Position numbers and translations under genes: made by a program
NCBI GenBank assembly: GCA_024734495.1
Contig: JALMQS010000887.1
Coordinates: forward strand, 1,701,228-1,765,227
Source of the DNA: Forficula auricularia
Taxonomy: Eukaryota > Arthropoda > Insecta > Dermaptera > Forficulidae
Direction: 5' to 3'
Length of the DNA stretch: 64,000 nt
The notes under the pieces: model-generated
Databases searched by the model: none
Told to the model about the DNA's origin: nothing
Seen by the model: only the letters and a program-made list of their open reading frames with translations
Part shown: in pieces, positions 31,538 through 41,765 of the stretch
Position numbering within the stretch: position 1 is the stretch's first letter
How the letters are laid out: each line of letters starts with the position of its first letter

Positions 31538-32885
31538 TATCAAGGAGATAGGGATTGAGCATATGGCTAGAAAAGTGTCGCCTGCCTACGTCATCGCTGA
31601 CTCACATTCCGCCATCTTGAGGCGATCAAAAAATTGAGATTTCAATATCGTCCTATACTAAAATATATATAATTTTACCTTCGATTTTCAAAATTATAAG
31701 GTCTCCTAAATAAAAAAACTAATAAAAGAACTATTTTAAATTATAGTTTTTTGATTTTTACTGATATCTAGAGTAAATTGAAATTAAAATGAGCAAATAT
31801 AAATTTTTTTATTGGATGACAAAATATTCTTAAAAACTCCAAATATTCTTAATTAAAGCGGTATAAATTATTTTACTAACAAAAATAGAAATAAAAACCC
31901 CTCTAATAAAGTATATATTATATTAAAGACTGGTCGTTAAAAATTAAATTTTTCCGACGCCCTCTAAAAACTTCCTTTTGATTAAAACACCAGAGGTAAT
32001 TTTTTTTATTAAAAACATGTGCCACAAGACGATCTAAGTGCATTTTTTGGTAAAATCATGTTTTTTTGGAAATTTCTTATCACATATAGTATTTTTCCTG
32101 GAATATAATATATAATATAGTCAATGATTTGTACAGTACAACTAAGAGAAATTTCGTGACACGTGACATATATTTTATAGAAACTATAGACGTATGAAAG
32201 CGTCGGTAATTTAATAAATATAGATAACGATTTTAAATTATCCTGCTAACTAAGTTAACGATATGAAATTTACTTGGGAAATTAGTTTAAATTTATTGAT
32301 GAAAATAATGATAATAATAATGTAACATTGTTAATAATATGCAAATTATAAAAAATTATTATTGCTTATAAAATAAGAAATTTCCAAAAAAAAATGATTT
32401 TACCAAAAAATGAACTTAGATTATGAAATTTTCCATCTTTATAAAAGCTTGAAAAAAAAACTCACTTTAAAAATATTAGTTCAATGCACATGTTTTACCA
32501 GAAATAAATAATTTGTTTAGAAAATATCTGTTTAAAAGTAAAAAAATAAAATAAAAGTCTGTTAATCTCAAATCAATTGTCAAAACAACTTTAGAATACT
32601 CACTTATTAAGTTAAAAAATATAAAATTATTTCACATTAAAATAAGATGAATATACACAAAACAGTCCTAGGAACATATACTGTATTTTATATTAAAGAA
32701 AAACGTGCTTATATGAGATTATTAGCTCTTTGTAAAACAGATATTTCTCAATTGATAACGTTGTGTTTGGAAATCTTTTGATCAAGACGAGATGGCGGTC
32801 GAGCTTCCTCTTCTCACCGCTTCAGGGGACAATTTCCTCACATATAAGTCCTAAGCTTACATGGACTCCCTATCTCCCTGAATTA
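31538..32885. mobile_element. Inverted-repeat element, about 1.35 kb
   Basis: Outer words ATATCAAGGAGATAGGGA (left) and TCCCTATCTCCCTGA (right) are inverted. Inner arms at about 32040-32090 and 32370-32425 share TTTTTTGGTAAAATCAT and GGAAATTTCTTAT in inverse orientation. GC-richer blocks sit just inside each end (31575-31625, 32785-32835). No ORF. Confidence 0.55.
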
Positions 32886-33785
32886 TATAAATATTTATTG
32901 ACACAACCATTTAATTAAGAAAAAAACGATCAAATTAAAGTTATCTGAAGATGAGATCCTGACATATTGAATTGCCATCCCCAAAACCAACTAAACCTTG
33001 ATTTTCATCGAAATCGTAGGAGCCGTTTTCGAGAAATCAATTATACCATTGTTTTCATTATTCTTTTTGTTTATCAACATTAATCCAGTCTTTTTTTGAA
33101 AAATTACATAACAACAAAACATAAACACGACTAATTTTCTAAACAATCACGATTCTTTACTCCCTATGTTAAAATAACAACAAAAAAAAGTCTGAAATAA
33201 ATCTAGAAAAACATATAATGTAAACACAGTCAAAAAGTTTAAGAAAACAGAGTAGGATTCTGCCTGTTTTCTTTGTACTTTTCTTGTTGGATCTATATAT
33301 ATATAAACTTGGTCCATATTTAAATATCAAGTAGTTAATTACTCGGGTCGCGTTTTCTTGTAATGGGGAATTATTTGGTAATAGAAGACGAATCAGTGGA
33401 GTTGTTAAAAAGGACGAGGGGTTGAGTGGGGGTGGAATAGCCTAGGGGTGGAGAATATTCAATGTTATTTCAAGCAAAAACTTGTTTCAACTTGTGAATT
33501 TTCGTATCGTTTTAAATTACACAGTAATGAAACGAGAGTTGGAGTGAAATGAAACAGACTACGAAATTTCTATATCTCTATGTCTATATGAGGGATATTT
33601 AAGGAACATTTTGCCCTTTTGCGTCCGGTTTCCGTGCTATAATTATATTATTTCATATCGATTTCGCGTTTGCTTCCTCCAGTCGGGTCAAAGATACCAA
33701 CGAAGTAACTACCAGCCCAAACCCCTGACGGCCACATCACCATTGCCCCCACCATCTAAAACTCAAACCTTATTGCTTCCTTAAA
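32886..33785. other. No recognisable gene; GC-richer 33340-33760
   Basis: 33340-33760 shows mixed composition with several C-rich and G-rich words and no repeat match elsewhere in the window. No ORF or splice pattern supported. Confidence 0.35.
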
Positions 33786-34084
33786 ACGAAATATTCATAA
33801 TTAACCACAAACTTAATTAGGTTATTGTATAAACCTCGACATTAAATTAATATTTAACTTTTCCGAAAGGGAAAAATGTCTTGGCAATGAGTTTCGGTTC
33901 CATTAAATATACAATAAAAACTTTTTTCTCAATTTATAAATTAGGAAGATATACATATATAAATTATGATATTTTAATTAGAGTAGTAAAGCATAAAGTC
34001 AAGTGGATCATTTAAAAATATGATAATAAAAGATAAGAATAAAAGATTACAGGGATGTTTTGAAATTATAATTTACAATATATT

Positions 34085-34145
34085 GCTAAGTCATGAGGAG
34101 AAATCAATGAGGTTATCCTGTGCTTGATGAAAATTCATATACAAT
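34085..34145 (+). repeat. Hammerhead-associated flanking module
   Basis: Words AGAAATCAATGAGGTT and CTGTGCTTGATG match the module at 28115 and 35285, placed immediately left of palindrome 5. Confidence 0.45.
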
Positions 34146-34259
34146 ATACGTACATATATACCTATATAGTAAAGTATATGACGAAAATAAATATGTATAT
34201 ATAGTAATAGGAATAGCTGGGAATTGGCCAAAATTAAAAACACAGAGTTTTTATTAAAT

Positions 34260-34308
34260 GGGCCAAACGTTTCGTCAATTTATTTTGACTTCCTCAGTGG
34301 TCCATTTT
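34260..34308 (-). ncRNA. Hammerhead ribozyme-like motif (left arm, palindrome 5)
   Basis: Minus strand: CTGAGGA (34297-34291), an extra A, stem II GTCAA...TTGAC, GAAA (34273-34270), ACGT stem III and triplet GTT. Stem I pairs AAATGGACCA with TGGCCCATTT at nine of ten positions. The mirror copy has GUC; the GUU triplet usually cleaves less well. Confidence 0.65.
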
Positions 34309-34385
34309 ATCACTCTTTGACAAAAAACAATTTCATGTTGTTGATGTTTTGTAGTATAGTAAAAAAAATTTTGACAAAGAGTGAA

Positions 34386-34437
34386 AAATGGACCACTGAG
34401 GAAGTCAAAATAAATTGACGAAACGTCTGGTCCATTT
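34386..34437 (+). ncRNA. Hammerhead ribozyme-like motif, best copy (palindrome 5)
   Basis: Stem I AAATGGACCA (34386-34395) pairs perfectly over ten bases with TGGTCCATTT (34428-34437). Core CTGAGGA at 34396-34402, an extra A at 34403, stem II GTCAA/TTGAC (34404-34408, 34415-34419), GAAA at 34420-34423, ACGT stem III and cleavage triplet GTC at 34425-34427. All conserved core bases are present. Stem III cannot form a hairpin because there is no loop, so a dimer is required. Activity is an inference. Confidence 0.75.
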
Positions 34438-34664
34438 AATAAAAACTCCGTGTTTTTAATTTTGTCCAATTCCCTGCTATTCCTGTAACACATTTACTAT
34501 TGATGCGTATGATACAACTGGATATAATTTATTTATTAATACTATAGTTTCGAAAGTTTGACCTTTGCTATTTATTTAAATTTAGAATCACTAGAGAGCA
34601 AAATTTTACAAATAAAGATTTCGATCTTTGAGTGAAATATTTAGCACAATATACATATTTCAGA

Positions 34665-34800
34665 GGGGTTCACCTCACTGGCTAGCCAATTGGCCCGGAT
34701 TGGTAATTTTGGCACTCAGGTTCAATTCCGAGAGACTAAAAACAACCCTTCTGACATATAATTAAAAATAATTCATTCCATCCTGGATATAATAAATGAC
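34665..34800 (+). mobile_element. tRNA-derived SINE copy
   Basis: CTGGCTAGCCAATTGGCCC holds a tRNA-like A-box region and CAGGTTCAATTCC a B box. A tail ACAACCCTTCTGACATATAA follows. Related copies: 37966-38068 (-), 38362-38463 (-), 38564-38637 (+, tail only), 55782-55925 (+), 47600-47700 (-). Confidence 0.6.
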
Positions 34801-35409
34801 AACTTCTTGTGATTTTTTTATAAAATTAAATATTCATAGTTAACCACAAACTTAATTAGGCTATTGTATAAACCTCAACATTAAATTTATATTTGACTTT
34901 TCTGAAAGAGAAAATGTCTTGGAAAGAACTTTCTGTTCTATTAAATAAACAATAAAAACTTTTTCCTTAATTTATATAGTAAATTACGAAGATATATTAA
35001 TAAATATTTTACGATATTTTAATTCAAGCACTAAAGTATAAAGTCAAATGGGTCCTTAAAAAATATTAATAATAAAAAGGATTGAAGATACATTTTGAGA
35101 TCAAATTTCTTAATTGATGATTACAATAAGCATTTTCGGAATTTAGTAAGTTTTCTTCATTAATATACTAAGATCAAATAAATTTCTCCTACATTCAAAC
35201 TTGTAATTTTCATTCTTTATGAGCACTCCCTTTTCAAATCATAGGAACAAAGTAATGATTCTATTTCATTGAAAAGTTTTTGTTTTGCCGAGAGTAGCAG
35301 AGTTGTTGATTCACAAAGAGAAACAAAGAGATTGTACCTCTGCTTGATGCAAATAAACATATACACATATATATCAAGATGATATATCTGTATATATATT
35401 ATTTATTTG

Positions 35410-35455
35410 TTTGAGACTATAGTTTCGAGACTTGGTCTTCATCATCAGTCTTTCT
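35410..35455 (-). ncRNA. Hammerhead ribozyme-like motif (left arm, palindrome 6)
   Basis: Minus strand: CTGATGA (35448-35442), an extra T, stem II GAAGAC-CAA-GTCTC with one base missing, GAAA (35426-35423), ACTATAGT stem III and GTC (35417-35415). Stem I is weak (AGA/TC). Likely weaker than the right-arm copy. Confidence 0.55.
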
Positions 35456-35557
35456 TCAATTATAAATGTTTTTCATGGAGCTTTCCAGTGACGAAGGAAC
35501 ACCAAGTTTTCAATATCCATATGATATTGACTCCATGAAAAACATTTATAATTGAAG

Positions 35558-35602
35558 AAAGACTGATGATGAAGACCAAGTCTTCGAAACTATAGTCTCA
35601 AC
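35558..35602 (+). ncRNA. Hammerhead ribozyme-like motif (right arm, palindrome 6)
   Basis: CTGATGA at 35563-35569, an extra T, six-pair stem II GAAGAC-CAA-GTCTTC, GAAA at 35586-35589, ACTATAGT stem III and GTC at 35595-35597. Stem I has only two clear pairs (GA/TC). Confidence 0.6.
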
Positions 35603-35702
35603 AAATAAATAATATATATACAGATATATCATCTTGATATATATGTGTATATGTTTATTTGCATCAAGCAGAGGACAATCTCTTTGTTTCTCTTTGTGAT
35701 TC

Positions 35703-35940
35703 TATTTCAGCCACTCTCTCTTATTTTTAATAAAAAATCGACTTTAAAATAAAAGTTAAAATTTACAAATGCAATGAAATTGCGATTCATGGTATAATTT
35801 AATTTTAATTGATAATGGTTCCCAAAATAATAAAAAAATAAATAAATCAAATCATTTAATGAAAGTTTTGATGTTAATAAATGATTTATTTGAAATGCCA
35901 TTTCATCACTTTATCAATTCCAAAACAATTATGTAGATTT
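35703..35940. other. No recognisable gene
   Basis: AT-rich sequence. Part of it (TAAAATTTACAAATGCAATG, about 35757) vaguely resembles 49385-49410 but no element can be defined. Confidence 0.3.
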
Positions 35941-35944
35941 TATA

Positions 35945-36235
35945 TCGGCCCGGCGTCACCTAGCCCTTGGCGGGTAGCGTCTCGTTGATACCAATTTAAT
36001 AATTGAAATTTAAAATGATACTGTAAGTATTGAAAGAACTTGCTGAATGAAATTGATTCAACAATAAGATACAATAAGGAAAGATTTATTTAACACATTG
36101 GCTAAGCACGATCACTATCTGACCAATCAGAATCGTTCTAATAATTTAACGATTTGCCATTGGCTATGCACTGCCCAATCAGATCGTTTGGATCATACAA
36201 ACATATATACATACTTTATATATATATATATATAT
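35945..36235 (-). mobile_element. Possible short Helitron-like element
   Basis: The left GC-rich block with TTGGCGGGTAGCGTCTCG matches the 3'-end region of the Helitrons at 24224 and 41283. The right end has a TATATATA stretch next to CATACTTTATAT as at Helitron 5' ends. The 3' hairpin is incomplete. Orientation minus; decayed. Confidence 0.4.
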
Positions 36236-37634
36236 AACTTCCCATACGAATAGAATAAAATAAGCACAGTTCAATCAACTACAAGTTAGCAAATACAATA
36301 AAATCTATATCATGTAGGATATTTGAATACTTCTGTATCGTTTCCTGGGTTAACTGCAACCATCTTGACTGGGAGATTTTAATGATCGAAAAAAATTGTT
36401 CAGAAAATACAAAAAAACATTCATTTTCAATTAAAAATTTTCCAAATCATAATTCAAATTCTGTTTGCATTATAATTTTGTAGGTAATTCTTTTAGATAA
36501 AAAAAATTTCTAATAAAATACATACTTCGAGCTATTCACATAAAACATTTTTTTACTTAATTAGTTTGATTTTCAATACTAATAGAAATTATTCAAATAT
36601 ATCATATACCTACCTACAATATTAAAAAAATCATTTTCAAATATAAATGAATAAATAAATAATATTATTAATATTTATTTAGATTCAATGAACTTTAAAG
36701 AGCTGTTATTAATGAAAATAAAACGAAGAACGAACGCCACAGGGTGTTTAAAATAATTATTATATTTTAATTTCAAATTAATTTTTATTTCAGCCAATAT
36801 ACCAATATAAATCGCATATGATAATTATGTATATATGTCAAATACTAAAATTAATTTAGGTATATATTTACATAATTTTATACATTTTATCTATATCTAG
36901 CTAAACTAAAGTAATATATAATAAAGGGAACGTAAAATTTATATTAATTAATTTTATGTATTCATTTTCAAAATGAAACATACGATATTTCATTTTATTT
37001 TACAAGGGAGGATATTTAATTACTGTTATTATTATTAATATTTTATGGACTTTTAGCCTCTTGACCTTCTTTATTCAATACTCTTTAAAACATTTTTTGC
37101 TTATTCTATATTTTACTTTATTTTTTTTTACTTCTAGATTAGATTTCTCTCATGATATTTGAATAATTTTAAAAAATACTGTTATATTAAACAAAATATT
37201 TATTTTCATCTTCATGCACTGCGGTACAAATAATAATTAACAAAAAAATGTTTGATTTTAACACATTACCTATATCATTCTGCAAAATACGACTTGTTTA
37301 TGATAACAAATTTCAAAAATAATTTATTGATTTATCCTACCAAAAAAAAGGTTTATTTTTCATTTAGTCAAAATTATCTTGCTAGGTTTAAATTCTTATA
37401 GTCAGGAGTAACCCTCCCCTTCAGTTTTATGAAAAGTAACCACCACCCCCTTATAGATAGAAAAATAAAAGTAGGCTTACTCTAAAACTTCTTTCCTAGG
37501 AAAAAGTAATTCTGTATTTCGCTGTCATTACATCACAAACTATTTTGGAAATATTTCGGAAAATTACCGGATTAGAAACGAGTTAGATAAATATGACGCA
37601 ACAATATAAATTCAGTGGTTTAGTATTTAAAAAT
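36236..37634. other. No recognisable gene
   Basis: 1.4 kb of AT-rich DNA with no supported ORF, splice pattern or match to the repeat families in this window. May be single-copy intron. Confidence 0.35.
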
Positions 37635-37965
37635 AACCATTCTAACTTTTAAATACATATAGTGAGGTTAGGTTATGGCACAAATTACTTTGGACATATT
37701 CGGAAAATTTCGCATAATCTCGTGAAATGAGATGAATTGTAAAGATATAACGTCATAATGTTAATTTAAAGAATTCTCAGATCATATTTATCAAGAAAAT
37801 ATTATTTTTAAATAATTAACATAACATATTAAACCAAATAGTAGTAAAAGGTAATAATAACCTGAAAGATATTAATTTGCCGATGGTAATAGATTCAAAT
37901 TTACTAGAAAATCATAAGATGGTGTCATCTATTAGATTCGATGGAATGGAATATTTTTAATTATA

Positions 37966-38068
37966 TGTCAGAGGGGTTGTTTTTCACCCCCTCGGGAATC
38001 GAACCCGAGTGCCAGTAACAGCAATCCGGGCCACCTGGCTCACCTGCGGGATACGAACCTCTCTGACA
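37966..38068 (-). mobile_element. tRNA-derived SINE copy with inverted ends
   Basis: Minus strand: GTGAGCCAGGTGGC resembles a tRNA A box and CGGGTTCGATTCCCG a T arm with B box. It is bounded by ATGTCAGAGGGG and CCTCTCTGACAT, so the ends are inverted. Same family as 34665-34800. Confidence 0.6.
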
Positions 38069-38361
38069 TATGCAAACGCGTAAAATATTTTACTCAAAGA
38101 TTGTTATCTTAATTTGTAAAATTTCGCGATATAGTGATTCTAAATTTAAACATATAGCCATGCCATATAATTTAAATAAAGGTGGTTGAGTGTTTCGAAT
38201 TTTGAAGAAATTCAAAATTCGAAGGGCAATGGAATGACTTTTCCTAATTTAATATGAAAGATATTAATTTGCCGATGGTAATAGATTCAAATTTACTAGA
38301 AAATCATAAGATGGTGTCATCTATTAGATTCGATGGAATGGAATATTTTTAATTATATGTC

Positions 38362-38463
38362 AGAGGGGTTGTTTTTCACCCCTCGGGAATCGAACCCGAG
38401 TGCCAGTAACAGCAATCCGGGCCACCTGGCTCACCTGCGGGATACGAACCTCTCTCTGACATA
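38362..38463 (-). mobile_element. tRNA-derived SINE copy (duplicated with its flanks)
   Basis: Second copy of 37966-38068 within the 310-bp duplication. It differs by one C in the C-run and an extra TC before GACATATG, so it was copied with its host unit and not inserted again. Confidence 0.6.
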
Positions 38464-39091
38464 TGCAAACGCGTAAAATATTTTACTCAAAGATTGTTAT
38501 CTTAATTTGTAAAATTTCGCGATATAGTGATTCTAAATTTAAACATATAGCCATGCCATATAACCCCTCTGACATATAATTAAAAATATTCCATTCCATC
38601 GAATCTAATAGATGACACCATCTTATGATTTTCTAGTAATAATAACCATTCTGACTTTTAAATTCTTATAGTGAGGTTAGGTTATGGCACAAATTACTTT
38701 GGACATATTCGGAAAATTTCGCATAATCTCGTGAAATGAGATGAATTGTAAAGATATAACGTCATAATGTTAATTTAAAGAATTCTCAGATCATATTTAT
38801 CAAGAAAATATTATTTTTAAATAATTAACATAACATATTAAACCAAATAGTAGTAAAAGGTAATAATAACCATTCTGACTTTTAAATTCTTATAGTGAGG
38901 TTAGGTTATGGCACAAATTACTTTGGACATATTCGGAAAATTTCGCATAATCTCGTGAAATGAGATGAATTGTAAAGATATAACGTCATAATGTTAATTT
39001 AAGAAATTCTCAGATCATATTTATGTGACTCAAGAAAAGTTTATTTTTAAATAATTAACATAACATTAAACCAAATAAATCGAATGTTTCC

Positions 39092-39123
39092 TACATTTGA
39101 TTCGCGATTGAATCAAATGTAGG
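39092..39123. other. Short perfect hairpin
   Basis: CCTACATTTGATTC and GAATCAAATGTAGG are perfect inverses around GCGATT, 14 pairs. Role unknown; might be the end of a decayed element. Confidence 0.45.
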
Positions 39124-39196
39124 TAATTTTTGTCAAATGTTGAGTGAAAATAATATCTTAACTTATATATTTCTAACTTGAAATAATGATGTTAAA

Positions 39197-39436
39197 TAAA
39201 ATTTTTATAATTTTTCTCATTAATATATCAAAGAATAATTGATATATTAACGAGAGTTGTTTTGACCGCTTTTTCGAAAAAGATATGTTTCGCGAGACTA
39301 CTGCGGATGACGCTATTGGAGTCTGCGGAGTCCTAAGTATCTCGCGAAATATATCTTTTTCAAAAAAGCGCGGTTAAATCAACTCTCGTTAATATATCAA
39401 TTATTCTTTGATATATTAATGAGAAAAATTTTATTA
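39197..39436. mobile_element. Foldback MITE, about 240 bp
   Basis: Arms of about 100 bp including CTCATTAATATATCAAAGAA and its inverse TTCTTTGATATATTAATGAG, then AACGAGAGTTG and AAAAGATAT...TTCGCGAGA in inverse pairs. The centre near 39315 is GC-richer. It splits the last 224-bp unit: the unit's final word ACCAAATAGTAGTAAAAGGT resumes at about 39438. Confidence 0.7.
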
Positions 39437-40460
39437 AACCAAATAGTAGTAAAAGGTAATAAGCAATTTATTGAACAATTTACCGAACCTTTTTATAAAT
39501 GTTGTACATGGGCAATAAAAATTTTTCTATTTACTTTACTTGCCAATCTTCCATTATAAAGACATATTTCAAATTTTTTTGTTATTTTCTTTTCAAATAA
39601 TTTAAAACTATTGAATATATTAAAATTGAATATTTCCCTAGTGAATTAGATAGAATATTATGTTTATTTTTCTATTTATTTTTACCCTTCGTACGAAACA
39701 CAAAAACAACTTTTGTCCAATGTTTATTGTTTATTCTTCTCTCTCGTTTGCTTCGTCAACCCTCCAATTTTACTTTTTAGTATTAAATCTATATATTCCA
39801 TCAATAGATTCATCAATTCAAATTGAAACAAAGAGTATAGAAACAAATAGAGAATCATGTAATAGTGATAATCATATATTTAATGTGAAGAAAGAACAAA
39901 GGGGTTGGTTGATATAGATACGAGGATCATATAGATATAGAACGAGAGTCGTTTGTTCGACGACGTTGTCCTGGCAAATGTTCATTCTTTCTTTGTAGAG
40001 GCGGATGAAAGGGGTTTGTAGAGGGTAGAGGGGTTCAAAGGGGTTGCTGAGGGGACAAATAGCGAGACGACCGCTGTGGGTATTAGGCAACTCAGCCGAT
40101 ACATAATGATAGCAGAGGAAAAACCCTCCAAAATTGGGAGCAATAACTTGGGGGTGAAGAGACCAAGCAGAACGAGCAAGGCGCCCGCTTGGGGCACAAC
40201 GACCCTACAACTCTTTTCTTCATTACATAAACTACGATTACTGGAAGGAGAGAAAAAGAAGATGAAAAAATAAAAAAATAAACAAAGAATGCTGGACACT
40301 AAAGGTCCATTGTCAAGATGCAAGGAATTGCTTTCGAATCCTAATAACATAAAAATTTATTTATTAGTTTTAATATTATTTAAAGAAAATATCACATCAA
40401 GTGGATAAATTTATCAACATTTTGAATTCTGATATTATAAAAAAAATAATATTTTTTTAA
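39437..40460. other. No supported gene; GC-richer 39900-40290
   Basis: ORFs of 65-122 codons overlap on both strands at 39872-40350, but none shows a motif, splice pattern or protein-like composition I can defend. May be single-copy regulatory or intron DNA. Confidence 0.35.
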
Positions 40461-41283
40461 TCTATATATATAAAAGCCATTGTCAGACAGTACCCGTGGC
40501 GCAGCAAGGAACATGTGGGAGAAAAAGCAACTAATATTCAATGACAGTTGTTATATTGTCAAATTTTACAAATAAAACATATCTATTCTCTATATTATAT
40601 ATCTATAATATCTCTATATATTAATATATTCCTCTATATATAGCTTAGAATATTAGATTTACGGCGTGTCTCATTTGAAATTTTAGTAGACAAATTTATT
40701 AATTTTAAATATATTATATATTAATATATATTTATTTTTTGTAAATAATTCATACCGCGAAAATTATTTTTTTTTTTTGAATTTAAGAAAAATATAAATT
40801 CTTAAAATTTTAGTAGACAAATTAATTTTAAAATATATATATATATTATATTTATTTAATTTATAATATAAGTTTTAATGAGATATGATTTAATGGGATA
40901 ATGAGATTAATTCTTAATTTATTACTGCGCGGGTCATTTGAAATTTTAGTAGATAAATTAATTTTAAAATTATTATATATAATTAATTTAGAGACACTTT
41001 TTAGATAAATTTAAATATTGAAATGTATTATTAAAAGAAATAGGTTTCCAACCGATCGGGAATTTCGAGAGAAATGGTTGCATGCTCTAATAAAATATTT
41101 ATAAAGCATTTAAAGATATTTTTTCATCTTTCTTTGATCAATATTCATTATTCAAAAAATATTTTTTTCAAAAACATATAATTACGGACAGCTAATAATC
41201 ACATCTCGAGACGCTGCCCGCCAGGGTCACCAGCCCGGAGAGCCGAGCGGTTCCGGGCTTGCCATAGGCACGCCAGGTACTCG
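40461..41283 (+). mobile_element. Non-autonomous Helitron
   Basis: Starts TCTATATATATAAAAGCC directly after A and ends with hairpin GGCTTGCC-ATA-GGCACGCC (one mismatch) and nine more bases ending CTCG before T. 823 bp, AT-rich inside with three diverged repeats of the word GAAATTTTAGTAGA. No coding capacity. The 3' GC-rich block (41200-41275) matches that of 24224-26198. Confidence 0.6.
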
Positions 41284-41354
41284 TATTAAAATAAATTACA
41301 TTTTATAAATATGACACTAGATGAGAAAAATTATCTTAGCTAGAAAAAACAATT
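41284..41354. other. Spacer
   Basis: Short AT-rich spacer between the Helitron end and the foldback element. Confidence 0.3.
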
Positions 41355-41765
41355 ACTATATATACCGGGGGAGTTTTTTATCTTGAGACAGCCTTATAAC
41401 CCCAAAACAGCGCATTGTATGAAAAAAGTTTCAAATAAAAGTTTATTTATATCGAGGGAGAAACTAAACTAAGCTATTGTTTGTCGATCTAGAAAGAGCT
41501 TTCATGGGTATTTTAAGGTCAAATTCTGTTTTTTAAATAGAAACCTATATATTTCCTTACATATTCATAATCTACAACAAAAAACTGAACAACTTTTATA
41601 AGAACTATTTTTATATCCGACATCAAATAAACAAAATATTAAATCAATTATTAGATCTCAAAAAAATCCTAATAATTATTTTTAACAATTATTTAACTTA
41701 ATTATCAAATAATAATGATTAAATAATTAATTATTAAATAAATATTTATTAAATCGAAAGGTCAC

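Larger units (their letters stand above)
34205..34487. repeat. Hammerhead-bearing palindrome 5
   Basis: Left arm AATAGCTGGGAATTGG and TTAAAAACACAGAGTTTTTA face their inverses at about 34440-34485. Both arms carry full-length hammerhead motifs in opposite orientation, and the centre is near 34345. The arms are nearly identical, so either origin is recent or the arms are homogenised. Confidence 0.8.
33786..35065 (+). repeat. 240-bp direct duplication flanking palindrome 5
   Basis: 33786-34030 and 34822-35065 match over about 240 bp with scattered differences (AACCACAAACTTAATTAGG, CTTTTCYGAAAG and AAAATGTCTTGG words). The 0.8 kb between contains a hammerhead palindrome and a SINE. Confidence 0.7.
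35285..35702. repeat. Hammerhead-bearing palindrome 6 with flanking module
   Basis: 35308-35702 is a near-perfect palindrome with arms of about 170 bp, centred near 35505. From the centre outward each arm has a hammerhead motif, an AT microsatellite, then a module with GCATCAAGCAGAGG and GAAACAAAGAGA (as read outward on the right). The left side continues into TTTGCCGAGAGTAGCAGAG (35284-35302). This is the clearest example of the whole unit. Confidence 0.8.
37635..39090 (+). repeat. Complex of tandem and segmental duplications
   Basis: A unit of 224 bp (starts AATAACCATTCTGAC, contains GTGAGGTTAGGTTATGGCAC) occurs at about 37635, 38641 and 38865; the last two are head-to-tail. A second unit of about 310 bp (37865-38172 and 38252-38563, starts AAGATATTAATTTGCCGATG) is inserted within the first array, and a partial inverted copy lies at 38564-38637. 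Copies differ by only a few bases, so the duplications are recent. Confidence 0.75.

Noticed and set aside
34224..34493. Two overlapping ORFs of similar sequence on opposite strands
   Set aside because: They arise because the locus is a palindrome; both read the same arm sequence. No independent coding evidence.
39872..40350. Overlapping ORFs of 65-122 codons on both strands
   Set aside because: No motif, splice site or codon pattern; GC-richer sequence naturally has longer open frames.
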